From assembly GCA_004369045.1 (NCBI GenBank), contig ML213530.1, positions 71,133-135,132 of the forward strand: a stretch of 64,000 bases of DNA, given 5' to 3'. Below the pieces are notes generated by a model. The model was not told where the DNA came from. It did no database searches and saw only the letters and a program-made list of their open reading frames with translations. Source of the DNA: Heliocybe sulcata (Eukaryota > Basidiomycota > Agaricomycetes > Gloeophyllales > Gloeophyllaceae). The translations under genes and the position numbers were made by a program. Of this stretch, positions 46,750 through 57,194 are shown in pieces; the first letter of the stretch is position 1; every line of letters begins with the position of its first letter.

Positions 46750-48052
46750 ATGGTTCGTAGCCACTGGCGCCAGTACTTCTGTGCTCATCCCTGTCTGAAG
46801 GTACGATCCCGAGACATTTATCCCGACTTGTACAAAGAAAAGCTAAGACTCTAGTGCAAGCCATGCTTCCATTGGGAAGCCTTCCGTATGCTATGGGAGG
46901 ACCTCTCCAAGTGGTGCATACATGGAAAGGAAGATGTCCGTCGTACCGTCGAAGAGATTGAACTCTCACGTGAGTATCAATTTTCTGCCTATTCCTTAGT
47001 CTCAGTATTGTTAAATATGCGACAGTATGGGGCATACAGACTAAAGGGACGGAGGAGAATATTGGTCGGCATCCAGCAAGAACTCAATCGCTCGTACTGC
47101 ATCTCAGCATATGCCCTCGTCAACGTTATCACGTCAGAAAGGCGGCGCAAGCTGTTCGAAAGATGTGGGACATGTGGTGCTGTAGTAAATTATGCAGTAA
47201 TGGTGGTACATCGCAAAATCTGTGCGTATTTTGCTACTAGCTAGAAAAAGCCTTACTAATATCTGAGGCCTCGCGTGTCCCTACTCTAAAGTTCTACAGT
47301 GTCACCGCAGATCCCCGACGTCGCAGTCCATGAAGCATCAGATACTGAACTGTGAGTGCTATCAGATCACGAAAAAGCCACTTTAATCTCTCACGCTATT
47401 CATCGTTTCTGTCTGCTCACCGCCAGCAACTCTGTACAGTCCATTCAACCTGCCCATACCGATGGCTACGTTTACCCGCGGGTGGAGTATGCGCTCGCTA
47501 CTGCCCCGATAAGCAGCGAATACGACTATGCCACCACCACGCTTTACGCTCGAACGTTCTCATTGGGAGATGTGATGGGTCCGACGCATATATTGTATTC
47601 ATTCGCTTCCTGGAAACCCAGGATGCAACCTTGGGTCATCACAGCTGACAATAATGACGGCCGTCACTTCACTTACGGATCGTTTTATGACGATGTTCCC
47701 TTCCTGCCCAATATGTGCCGGTCTTCCTCCGTACACTCCGGTCGTAATCTTTCTAGTCACTATCCTAAACAGTGAGTACACATTCAGATGTCTCACTTCA
47801 TCACGTTAATCGCATATGTGCGGTGCAGAAACGCCATGGCTCCACTTCGACAACCGACTACGGGCGGACCCCCACGAGGACGTTAAAGAGGATACCCAGT
47901 ATTCTGACAAACGGCGTCGAGGCGACCCTGGGTTAGCCCGCCCTATCAACTTCATGATGCGGTTCTGTTATCCCGATTTCCACGACAATGACCGCTTTAC
48001 AGTTTCATTGCAAATCTGGCGGATCTCATCTAACCTATCTAAAGGACTATAG
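46750..48052 (+). CDS. Split-finger family member C
   Basis: Uncharacterised. ATG at 46750: MVRSHWRQYFCAHPCLK, then an intron (46,801-46,854, GTACGA...CTCTAG) joins to CKPCFHWEAFRMLWEDLSKW (CxxC) and GKEDVRRTVEEIELS. The next exon reads WGIQTKGTEENIGRHPARTQ, then SLVLHLSICPRQRYHVRKAA, in which HLSIC supplies the HxxxC half. A long Tyr/Ser/Pro-rich part follows (DGYVYPRVEYALATAPISSE, YDYATTTLYARTFSLGDVMG). The last exon contains ETPWLHFDNRLRADPHEDVK and ends NLSKGL at 48052. The finger's shape resembles BED-type fingers of hAT transposases, and a hAT tail lies 160 bases downstream. The link to that fragment is inference. Exon borders after the finger are provisional. Confidence 0.5.
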
Positions 48053-48214
48053 CGCCTACGGCATTCTATCCAGTACTATGCAGCTCTGAGAGCAAATCTG
48101 ATACATACTCTATTCGCCTTCCATGTAATTGGCCACGGCTATCCGTAATGTAGTGTAGTTCGTCGCGTGGCTTTCGTTTTGTTGACACCAATACACCTCA
48201 GTCCCTTCTGCGCC

Positions 48215-48316
48215 ATGTTCCTTGCCCAGTGCACGCTTGCATCGCGCGCGGCCATCCAGGCTTCGTCTGTCCCCTGCGAGAGGGACTTCTCAAATGCTGG
48301 TCATTACGGACGATAA
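48215..48316 (+). mobile_element. hAT transposase C-terminal fragment
   Basis: A 33-codon frame contains AIQASSVPCERDFSNAG, the dimerisation motif at the C-terminus of hAT-superfamily transposases (consensus AIQASSVPCERxFS). No catalytic domain is seen next to it, so it is a relic. It lies between split-finger gene C and the third, broken copy of that gene's last exon. Confidence 0.75.
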
Positions 48317-48743
48317 ACGTTGAGGTAAATTGACCCCGCAGATGTTCGGGGCCATCCAGTGTCTCAAATCCCACTTCAGAGAGGAGAGGAGGCAGCAGCT
48401 GCAGGCTTCAGCTCAGGAGGCTCACCGGCAGAGCTGGGGGGACTTGTAGCAGAATATGCATCCTTAGTGTATATATATTTTGTATATATATTTTGTCAAG
48501 AATATGTACGTGGCTGCAAGAGTGGTTCGAACCTTGGTCGAACCTGACATGAACCTGCCGTGATCGCGAGAACGTGCCTGCCAATGAGCGTCTGAGGTGG
48601 GAAGGGAAGAGGTGGGGGAGGACTGCTTCCAGGCGAGCGTGTCGGCGTTCTCGTGAACGAGAACCTGACGGCGAGGGTTTGGAACGACCGCTCAAACGTT
48701 CAGATACCGTGCCAGAGCATATATCACCATTCACTTAGCTACG
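48317..48743. other. Spacer with no supported gene
   Basis: About 430 bases. It holds the small TATATATTTT tandem repeat at 48,469-48,494 and a GAACCTGA-rich patch around 48,520-48,670. No coding region seen. Confidence 0.4.
48469..48494 (+). repeat. Perfect 13-base tandem duplication
   Basis: GTATATATATTTT occurs twice without a gap. A minor AT microsatellite in otherwise GC-balanced sequence. Confidence 0.9.
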
Positions 48744-48950
48744 TAGAGATGCAATGGCTTCACTTCTACAGCCAACTCGCAGACGTCTACGAGGCCACAT
48801 GAGCGACGGAGCATGAGGCTGAGTGCGGTCCAGCCTACTATGAGACTCCGTCTTCTTCCAGACGGATGGAGGGGATGCTGAATCGGTTCGACTCGTGTGG
48901 TCCACTCTACTTGCGTTTGGTATGACTTATGAAGAGGACTTTACGAAAAG
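48744..48950 (+). pseudogene. Broken copy E of the split-finger C last exon
   Basis: Shares the WLHF..(R/Q)L(R)AD..E region with gene C and about 200 bases of sequence with the D copy at 56,930-57,130 (GAGGCCACATGAG and CGACTCGTGT are common to E and D). The frame is short and not continued. No finger half is present. Regarded as a stranded fragment. Confidence 0.55.
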
Positions 48951-49267
48951 CGGACATAAGACGCAGATCCAGGTGGAAGTCCGACAATGGACTGCATGCG
49001 CTGGCAGTCGTTATGAAAAATCGACGGACATATGCGGGAAGCCTCAGCACCGGGCATGTCTCGCCCTAAAGAAAATTATGCATCGTGCCAGAAAGGCTAG
49101 CTGCGTTACGAACCCGATCACGTGATCGCATTCCCTGCGCCGCCCCCTTCATGCGAAGCTATTAAGACGATATCAATCGCGGCATCAGTTGAGGATTACA
49201 TGAGATTGAATGCCAGTGCCTGTCTCGCGCCCCCAGATTACCCGTCTGTGCTCTTTTGGTATACCTG
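48951..49267. other. Left flank of the long-TIR element
   Basis: About 315 bases without a gene or repeat that I recognise. Confidence 0.4.
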
Positions 49268-49449
49268 TTACGAGTCCTGAGGTACGAAGGAAGAGTCTTT
49301 AGCGACATGGAGCCGAATGATGATGACCGTGAGAAGAATAATGCCGAGAAGTGGTGGGAATTAAAAATGTGATCAAGACTACAAAATATTGAAACCCCGC
49401 TTGTAGTCGAGACTACAATTCTGAATTTGTAGTGCCACATTTCAGTAAT
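49268..49449 (+). repeat. Left terminal inverted repeat
   Basis: Includes GTACGAAGGAAGAGTCTTTA, AATGCCGAGAAGTGG, the palindromic TTGTAGTCGAGACTACAA and TGTAGTGCCACATTTCAGTA. Each block has its reverse complement in the right repeat. Confidence 0.85.
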
Positions 49450-49726
49450 GTGCACAGTGCTCACCCTCTGGTTGCCATAGCAATCCCATCTTCCAAATAT
49501 ATTATGTACATTACATTCTTCACCTCTCCAAATATTTTCGTGATTTTACGGTTGATTCTGAGCCTGCAGTGAGCGTCACAACAAACTGGAGACTACAAAT
49601 CATGTTCTTACCTGTTGCTTATCGTGAGAGAAGAATGTCGGAGTTTCAACCACAGGATTTCCGCGCCGGTTGGGAATCCTGGCTTCTCATTGGCTGGTGG
49701 CTTGTAATGGAGCGCTACTTACTACT

Positions 49727-49746
49727 GACTACAAAATTTTGTAGTC
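49727..49746. repeat. Perfect 20-base palindrome
   Basis: GACTACAAAATTTTGTAGTC. The half-site GACTACAA also forms the palindrome within each terminal repeat and recurs at about 49,590 (AGACTACAAATC). It may be a protein-binding site of the element. Confidence 0.7.
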
Positions 49747-50547
49747 GGACTATGATAGATTCTGGTTAAGGCAACTATGACGGACATGCAGCTCGAGAAT
49801 TGAAACTTTTGAACATGCAAGTGCGTCATAGCCCTGCTCTGACGTAATCAGCATGATGTAAACTTGTGCTGCCTTCAAATACAGCAATAAAATATGGGAC
49901 AAAATCACAAAAAATCAGCAAATATTCTAGAGAGTGGAGGCAGTGCTATAAGTGCTATTAATAACATGCTGCTATGAATCAAGTCATGTATGAAGGCATT
50001 TTACCATTGAAATCAATTCAAAAATACACAAAAATTTGGGATAATCAGCAGCACCCAGCCACCTGAAATCCACACTTATGCAAGCACAAAAGATAGCTTC
50101 CAGCAGCATAAATTAAGTGGCAAAATGCACAAAAAAATCAAGAGCTGTTGGACATACCTAGATTTCTGCTTATATAACCACATGGGCAATGCCATATGAC
50201 TTTCAGTAGTGTGAATAAACTAGCAATGTATATGCAGTCCCAGTAAGGGACTGGGGGGTGCAATTCCAAGTTCATATTTTGGACCTTATCCTCAAACTTG
50301 CATAAACAAGCATGTGCCTCCACATGCCTATGTTCTTCTACATCTGTTTCTACTTATCAACTAACTTCTCTTTTCCCCTTAGTATCTAGGTAGTATGTGG
50401 TGTTGTGCTTTTGATCTTCTTGTAGATAGTGCCTCTGTCAATGTGTATAGATAATATTTAGTAGATACTTAAGGTACATTATTGTGTCTCCATGAATGCA
50501 CTGCCTTTACTGCTGTGCATCCATATTTAAGTGGAATGCACCTAAGT

Positions 50548-50731
50548 ACTTACCTCAGAAAGTTCCAAACTCAGGACTCGTACCATGCCATGCATAGCAG
50601 TGGCCCACTTCCACAAGTAAAGATGCACGTCCTTGAGCTCAGTGACCTGCACCGGTATAATACTTGTGGAAGTGGGCCACTGCTGTGCATGGCATGATAC
50701 GAGTCCTGAGTTTGAAATATTCTGAAGTAAG
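50548..50731. repeat. Near-perfect hairpin, 72-base arms and 41-base loop
   Basis: Left arm 50,548-50,619 and right arm 50,661-50,731 are reverse complements with only a few mismatches. The inner part CAGTGGCCCACTTCCACAAG pairs fully. The arms contain CTCAGGACTCGTA, the same sequence found at the outer ends of the 3.36-kb element. Most likely a small palindromic (MITE-like) insertion; if transcribed it would give a long dsRNA stem. Confidence 0.85.
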
Positions 50732-51360
50732 TTTGGCACATGTCACTCAAATATGAGTAGGAAAGGCAAAATATTAATTGCATATCTCACATGCAGTTAC
50801 TACAATATCTACATATCGTGACAAGGATGCTATCTACAAGAAGAACCGAAGTACAACAAGCCATACCTAGATACTTGTAAGAGGGTCAAGACCAGTGACG
50901 CTTTAACCATTACACCAAAAGGCAGTATAACTGAGAACTGGTATCTCAGCCACTCACTGGTATATATGTTAGTTATGGGAACCTAGTAAGCCACCAGGCT
51001 TACAATACTAAGGTAAAGAGATAAGTTAATAAGCAAGGACAGACACATGTGGGTGTACAGGCCTGTTTATGCAAGCTTGACAACAAGATCCAAAATAAAA
51101 AATTGCTATTCCACATATTCCACCACATATTATCTAGATGACCTTCAAGGATACACTGTCCCCAGTTTGTGCACAATCATTTCTGCTTTTAGTAATAAAC
51201 CTACATGTGAAGTGGAACTCACCAAAGTATATTGTTGCTCCTTCTATATTAGGGCTACGAGATGGTGCCGGCCACAATGAGCAGCAATATTAACTTTAAA
51301 AATTCACTACTTTATTTGTAGTGGTATCTGTTCTTAAATAAGCAGCAATACCTGCTTACC

Positions 51361-52045
51361 TGAGTGTTCTTGGCTATCCTGAATTTTTGTGCATTTTTCA
51401 TCAATTGTTTCAGGTCATTTGTTCTAGCAGGGAGTATCCCACATTGTTCATGTTCTTATGTAGGCAGAGACCTAGATGCTCTTGAATCTTCTAATTTTTG
51501 GGCCATTTTCCACTCAATTGAGACTGCTAGAAGACATGCAGATGCTTACATAAGCATGATTCTCAGGTGGCTGAGTATTGGCTGATTATCACGATTTTTC
51601 GGCGTATTTGTAGTTATTTATTGAGTTGAGTTCAACAACCCAGAGCTCTTATACAGGGCTCCATGCATTTACAGGTGCTAATAACAGCTGATATAGTACT
51701 GCCCCTGTCTCCGGGAATATTCTTTGATTTATTATGATTTACCCCATCCTTTCAGGCAATTGTTGGGGCATTTTGTTACTCAAGTGATTTTGTTGGATGC
51801 CATACAGGGCTGCTTATATGCACACATAAGCATGATTCCCAGGTGATTGAGTACTGGCTGCTTATTCTGAGTTTTTTGGTGTATTTTTAGGTATTTAAAC
51901 TCAGTTCAACAACAAAGAGGCCTTATACAGGGCTCCATACATTCCCAAATGCTAATAATAGATCATATAGCACTGACTCTGCTTCCAGGAATATTTCCTG
52001 ATTTATTGTGATTTTTCCCATATTTTATCGCTGTCTTTGAAGGCA
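51361..52045 (+). repeat. Diverged tandem repeat, period about 275-285 bases, running into the gap
   Basis: Two clear copies: CATAAGCATGATTCYCAGG at 51,549 and 51,825, followed in both by GAGTAYTGGCTG, GTTCAACAAC, TTATACAGGGCTCCAT and a TTTATTRTGATTT block. A partial earlier copy starts near 51,380 (GTTTCAGG..ATTTG). The last copy is cut by the Ns. Confidence 0.8.
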
Positions 52046-52441
52046 NNNNNNNNNNNNNNNNNNNNNNNNNNNNNNNNNNNNNNNNNNNNNNNNNNNNNNN
52101 NNNNNNNNNNNNNNNNNNNNNNNNNNNNNNNNNNNNNNNNNNNNNNNNNNNNNNNNNNNNNNNNNNNNNNNNNNNNNNNNNNNNNNNNNNNNNNNNNNNN
52201 NNNNNNNNNNNNNNNNNNNNNNNNNNNNNNNNNNNNNNNNNNNNNNNNNNNNNNNNNNNNNNNNNNNNNNNNNNNNNNNNNNNNNNNNNNNNNNNNNNNN
52301 NNNNNNNNNNNNNNNNNNNNNNNNNNNNNNNNNNNNNNNNNNNNNNNNNNNNNNNNNNNNNNNNNNNNNNNNNNNNNNNNNNNNNNNNNNNNNNNNNNNN
52401 NNNNNNNNNNNNNNNNNNNNNNNNNNNNNNNNNNNNNNNNN
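52046..52441. other. Assembly gap (396 Ns)
   Basis: Undetermined bases. Any frame through it is meaningless. It follows directly on a tandem repeat, so repeat collapse is the probable cause; the true size may differ. Confidence 0.95.
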
Positions 52442-52446
52442 TGCAG

Positions 52447-52628
52447 ATTACTGAAATGTGGCACTACAAATCAAAAACTGTAGTCTCGACTACAACCGGA
52501 GTTTCAATAAAGTGTTATCGAGACTACACTTTTAATTCCCACAGTTTCTCGGCATTATTGTGGGAGGATCTGCATTGTTCGGCGTCGACCCGGTAAAGAC
52601 TCTTCCTTCGTAAACTCAGGACTCGTAA
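52447..52628 (-). repeat. Right terminal inverted repeat
   Basis: Mirror of 49,268-49,449. Shared blocks read here as ATTACTGAAATGTGGCACTA, GTAGTCTCGACTACAA, TTTTAATTCCCAC and TAAAGACTCTTCCTTCGTA. Confidence 0.85.
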
Positions 52629-52784
52629 TTACTACAGTGGGGTCGCTCACTAAGGGAATTTCGGAATTTCAAAGGATTTTTGCGACGTTATTGGCTGGGA
52701 GCCACCCATCCTGTACGGATAACCACTGCAGATACACTCTATTAATGTCACCGTAGTTTACGCGTTACGCATTGATGATGCAGA

Positions 52785-53155
52785 TAGCTAGCGGTAGCGA
52801 GGAAGGGGAGATGGAGGATGCTAGAGTTATAGTAAGACGTCGTACTGTCATGCATGCATGCTCGTATATGCACAGAGAGATAGACGTGCTCAGAAGTGCG
52901 TCGGTGTTTGTAGTGCCAAATGAAACAGGTATCATGATTGGTCAACGGACATTACCTCGACGCATATCTGTTTTGGCATCCTATCTATACAGTCAGTTGG
53001 CTAGTATGCAGCTGCCTCTCGTTCTATCAGTCCTCCAGGCCCCCGGAATGGAAGCACAAGATGATGGGCGAACACTGCCCGAGGGCGACGGACGAACTTC
53101 GTGTTGTCGAGGTTGCCACCAGCCGTTCGGGCCACGTTGCTCGTGTAAGGATCAG
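52785..53155 (-). repeat. Inverted, decayed copy of the IPMK/small-gene promoter
   Basis: Reverse-complement copy of about 42,030-42,405. Matching blocks (plus strand here) are AGCGAGGAAGGGGAGATGGA, GCACAGAGAGATAGACGTGC, GGTCAACGGACATTACC, ATATCTGTTTTGGCATCCTA and GAGGGCGACGGACGAACTTC. It includes the start and first codons of the small gene but no usable frame. Confidence 0.85.
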
Positions 53156-53504
53156 GTGCCGGAGAAGATCGGGAATGATCGAAATGGTTTGAGATGAGAT
53201 GGCAAACGACTTCTTCGACTGATCGCCGATTATGACGCTTCGCTCAACCTTGTATGGCGAGCCAGACATAATATTGTAGTGATGCTAATAGTGGCTACCA
53301 GAAATTGAATGGCCAGACGCACGTGATGGCCCAGTATCCCTTGACGTTTGAAGAATCATAAGCAGCGGTAAACGTCAGCATAACTGAATGGATCATTTCG
53401 CTGGCGTGATCCGTGACGCGTGACGAGCTGCAGATTGCAGGGCTCAGCTGCGGCCTGCGCAGACCTTGATGATCTACCGCTGTATGTTCACCGGCGGCCT
53501 CATG

Positions 53505-53770
53505 GCCTCATGGCAACATCGTCACTGGGAGTCGGACTCCGTGCGCTGCCTGCTCGGAAACAGACAGGTGCAGCCTCCAGAGCCTAGCACAGGACATACG
53601 TGGGGCACCACAATTGGCTGGATGTTTATAACCTCGCACAGGCGGCTATCCGGAACCCCGAGGGAAGGCCCAAACTTGCAGTCGGGCACCCCTACTAGTG
53701 CTGTTCACGCAGGATGTGCCCCGTCCTCAAGACGCGACCTTAGTATGCCGGCATAGGACACTTGTCGCGT
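53505..53770 (+). repeat. Left member of an inverted repeat flanking split-finger block B-D
   Basis: Homologous to the reverse complement of 57,195-57,565: shared blocks CTCGGAAA.CAGACAG-like, GGCTGGATGTTTATAACCTC and ATGCCGGC.TAGG. Divergence is considerable. No gene is recognised in it. Confidence 0.65.
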
Positions 53771-54294
53771 TGGTGCCATGACGAACCAGTGCGCTTAACA
53801 TGCTATTCTCCTACTCTCAGAAGGCTGTCCTGTCAAAGAGATATCGCGCAGACGCGATAGTACGTTATATAGATACTACCGCCCCAAATCTGCGACTTGG
53901 CGAGTAAGAACTCATTGCCGCGAGTAAATCGAGCGTGTAACAAGTAACAGCATTATAGTCAAAGAGTGGCGAAGGGAAGCTTTTGGCGACCTATACGCCA
54001 CTCAATTCTGTAGGCCACGGTACGAAGATCGAGCGATGGCGACTGCACTATGAAGCGCTAAGCGTCGGACGACCAGCGACGTCCTATGAAGACCAGCATG
54101 CACTCAGATGCATCTCTGTAAGTTACACCCCGACAATTCTGTTGCTGAATTCAGTACTCAATTGGCTCTATTTGTTGTCCTACAGACAATCCGCTGATCT
54201 ATGGACAATGCCCCTGATGAAATCTGCCGAGAAGTCTGAAGTGATCGCGATATAAGGTTCAAGTGCTTCTGCTCAAGATAAGCGTATCCTGATG
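53771..54294. other. Spacer
   Basis: About 520 bases without a supported gene. A 90-codon frame at 53,983-54,255 is unremarkable. Confidence 0.4.
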
Positions 54295-54384
54295 AAGGGG
54301 TGTGGTCAGCCACCATGACATTCTCGCAGCAGGTAGCCTTGTCGGTAAAGGTCAACCTAATGCACATGTGGCGCGCGCTACCCA

Positions 54385-54390
54385 TATAAA
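54385..54390 (+). promoter_or_regulatory. TATA box of split-finger gene B
   Basis: TATAAA in CCCATATAAAACACTAGG, 59 bases before the gene B start codon. A related CATATAAG stands at the matching place before gene A, and the surrounding promoter sequence (CCAATAGCYCTTGTCC) is shared. Confidence 0.5.
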
Positions 54391-54448
54391 ACACTAGGAG
54401 CCCATCGGTGTCTGCCAATAGCTCTTGTCCGCCCCACAACCTAGCACG

Positions 54449-55965
54449 ATGCCTGGTTGCCCTTCGTCTTTGGACAGTCGGCATTGGACTCGCCACTGGA
54501 CTCGGGCATATTTTTATGATCATCCGGGGCTCCAAGGTAAAGCACCAGAGGCTTATGCCGACCGCCGATTCGACAAACCCAAGGTTTACTGCATGAAATG
54601 TTTCGACAAGAAAGTGGGTGAGCTGATAGCCGATGCAAATGGCAGTCGCAGCATGGACGACATCACACGCGTCGGTCAGTCCTCTCTTCTCTAAAGCTTC
54701 TCCATAATGTGAAGTTCGATGAAAGTATGGGAGTCGGACGGATGGCACCCGTCCAGACCTGGACCGCTCTGCCAACATCTTATGCAATGCGATGGACAGC
54801 CTGGAACGGTCAAAGAGCGAGCGAGGGATGAGCACGAAGAACGTAACACGAAGCGTTGCGAGGCCAGGCGCCTGCACAAAAATGGCGGTCAGCGCCCATC
54901 TGGTGGCACGGGGGCGAGGTACGCACCCCATGCGCCGCAGAATCGTGGCCAACAGACTCAGTGAGTCCGATCGTCACTGCTGTGGTGTCCCGGTCAGTGT
55001 TGATACTTTGTCCTGCAGTCATGACTCCTTGGCTGGATTTCACACCTCTGGAGGGAGCACTGTGACATCTGCCGTGCCCCACTTGAGTCCTTACATGTAG
55101 GGCTTTGGTAATATTATTACCTGACTCAAGCTGACGTCGGTTGCTTCATTATACACAGGTTTTCTCCCATTCGAGCCTCTGAGGCTGCATCAGTTCTGCC
55201 CTATGTCCCCGAATATGGAATGGCACAGTATTCGGGGGAATCTTGGGCGTATTTGGGAAGGACTCAGTACAGCGGGAACTACAATGAACCTATTGTCGAC
55301 ACCGGCTATGCGGTTATGTCTCAGGTGGCCGGCCAGAACAGGGAACCGCCGCCGCCATCGAATCCAGGCCAGCACGCTGAGTGCGCATCCTACTTGTCGT
55401 CGCTGGGTCGTGGCTAACGTCTATATTCCAACGTGCAGGTATGGCCTTGCGACTGGATCTCACATGATTCAAGAGAGCATTGCAGTGCCAACGGCAACCT
55501 GTTGCGGTCCACAATCGTAGGACCCCGACGTAATCATGGTTTTTCCCATCCTGACGCCTGCCAATTTTGACTGCATGCAGAACATGGTTCGTCGGAGGAT
55601 TTGCGATTCCTTCGTACGGTCATCCCTTGGCGCAGCCGTCTGGAGGGTTCACGCTCGATTCCAGCGGTATCCAGCAGAACGACCACGACATGGGGCACAT
55701 TACTGGCGGTACCTACGATGCCGTCTATACGCCTCAGCCCTTTGCTCCACTAGGAGATCTGGACAGCAACAACCGAGTTCAGTACGGCACTTCTTGGGGC
55801 GAGGATGACGGAACGGTGACTGATTCCTGGCTCTCGTCCGCAAGCTTCACTAATGTTGTTCACAGGCTTATGAGGACAACAAGGTATATTCCACCAGCGT
55901 ACATGAGCTGGACAACACATCAGGGTGTGCTGGTAGTACGTCCATTCATGCTACTCTCCGCATAA
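54449..55965 (+). CDS. Split-finger family member B
   Basis: Paralogue of gene A, better preserved. ATG at 54449. Residues 8-18 repeat RHWTR in tandem, then AYFYDHPGL, FDKPKVYCMKCFDKKVGELI (CxxC). A later exon near 54,735-54,870 gives GWHPSRPGPLCQHLMQCDGQ and PGTVKERARDEHEERNTKR, with HLMQC as the HxxxC half. The middle is Tyr/Gly/Gln-rich (VLPYVPEYGMAQYSGESWAY, LGRTQYSGNYNEP). The last exon reads FAIPSYGHPLAQPSGGFTLD, SSGIQQNDHDMGHITGG and VQYGTSWGEDDGTVTDSW, ending at 55965. The finger plus low-complexity, prion-like tail suggests a nucleic-acid-binding protein; the finger form is known from Agaricomycete transposon-derived genes. Exon borders between finger and tail are provisional. Confidence 0.5.
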
Positions 55966-56051
55966 GGTCTGACTAGGTGCACGATGTCAGTGTGGTAAAG
56001 CTGAGCGTTGATCCAGCATTCTCACTTTGTATCACTTGATCGCGACCGCTT

Positions 56052-57140
56052 TTGTCCGTTATATGCTTTCTTCCTTTATCACCTTTATCGAAATATCTAG
56101 GACAAATTGTGCCGTACATCAATGTGTTGTGCCCTGAATGTCTTGTCCCTGATTCCTTTCATCAGTTTTCATTTCGATACCTCGACTTTCGGTTATCGGT
56201 GGTGGCTCTTTTAGTCAAACAGACGACCTGTTATCCTCATCTCGTGTCCGCCATTAGCTCACAGTCAACCGTCGACCAAATACAAACATGCCACACCTGC
56301 GCTCAGCCGCCGTGGAAGATGCACCCTTTCATGAATGTTATTTCCGCGTGCGGCCGCCAGTATACGTTGATCACCAAGGAGCGCCGTCGTGTCCGACGCG
56401 TGGACGCAAGCCCAAATTGGTGCCGTCCATATTTCGGGGAGGAAGCGCGCCTCGAGACAATCAAGAGTCCAAGCAAGTTGCTTCAAGAGGAGCAAGTCAA
56501 GGACCAAATTGTCATGTGGATGGAGATCTTCCGGACATCATTGACGGCCCCCGAGGTTGGGAACCAGCACTATGGAACATGCCAGCTAGGGCGAGAAGAC
56601 GGGGTTAGGGTAATGTCCAGCAAGAACTGCACCCTCGCGGTCCACGTTAGCGCATGCTGTTCCCTGAAATCGGAAGGGCGGTTGGTGGCTTACGTAATAT
56701 GTAAGCATCGTCGGTACCGTACTGCGTTCAGGAATCCTCAATGTAAATCCTGAATATGAGGCACCGCCACCCTCCAGCTCTTCGATCCTTCCGCGGGCCC
56801 CGGACGTTGCAAGTCCCGAGATAGCAGATATCAGATTATGCGCCCGCTGCTTCTGTTCGCAAAGCTGCGGTCTGTCGTAATCTGTCCGCAATTCCGGTCG
56901 GCTGGTGCCGCTGATTCCACATATCTGGCTACATTCTTCGTGGTCTCTTCGGGCAGACATCTACGAGGCCACATGAGTAATGTGCATGAGGCTTCAAGTT
57001 GCGCGCTGCCGAGCCTCATACAAGGCTCACTGCTCTTCCAGACGGACGGACGGAAGGCTGAATCGGTTTGACTCGTGTAGTTCACTGTGCTTGTGTTTTC
57101 ATGATTTGTGAACAGGCCTTTGCGACATCAATTTTACGAC
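56052..57140 (+). pseudogene. Decayed copy D of the gene C region
   Basis: Its right part (56,750-57,140) matches gene C and fragment E: LPRAPDVASPEIADI parallels QIPDVAVHEASDTE of C, and IWLHSSWSLRADIYEA parallels PWLHFDNRLRADPHED. The left part has a 233-codon open frame (56,052-56,753, no ATG until 56,319) with PNWCRPYFGEEARLETIKSP, not recognised and perhaps a decayed finger exon. The last-exon frame breaks soon after the shared motif. Confidence 0.4.
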
Positions 57141-57194
57141 GTACCACGACATCTGGGATGCATCTCTTCGGCAGAGCAGCGTTCTGAGAGCGGA

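Larger units (their letters stand above)
49268..52628. mobile_element. 3.36-kb AT-rich DNA element with 182-bp terminal inverted repeats
   Basis: Both ends carry the same 182-base sequence in inverted orientation (49,268-49,449 and 52,447-52,628), diverged but alignable through their length. The outermost bases are TTACGAGTCCTGAG on the left and the reverse complement on the right, and both are flanked by TA. This fits a TA target duplication as in the Tc1/mariner superfamily. The interior is much richer in A/T than the flanks, has no frame coding for a transposase, and contains a 72-base-arm hairpin, a tandem repeat and a run of Ns. It is therefore probably non-autonomous, though coding sequence could be lost in the gap. 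Imperfect TIRs suggest it is not very recent. Confidence 0.8.

Noticed and set aside
52003-52483. Open frames through the N run
   Set aside because: They consist of undetermined bases.
49268-52628. LTR retrotransposon reading of the AT-rich element
   Set aside because: The end repeats are inverted, not direct, and no gag or pol motif is seen.
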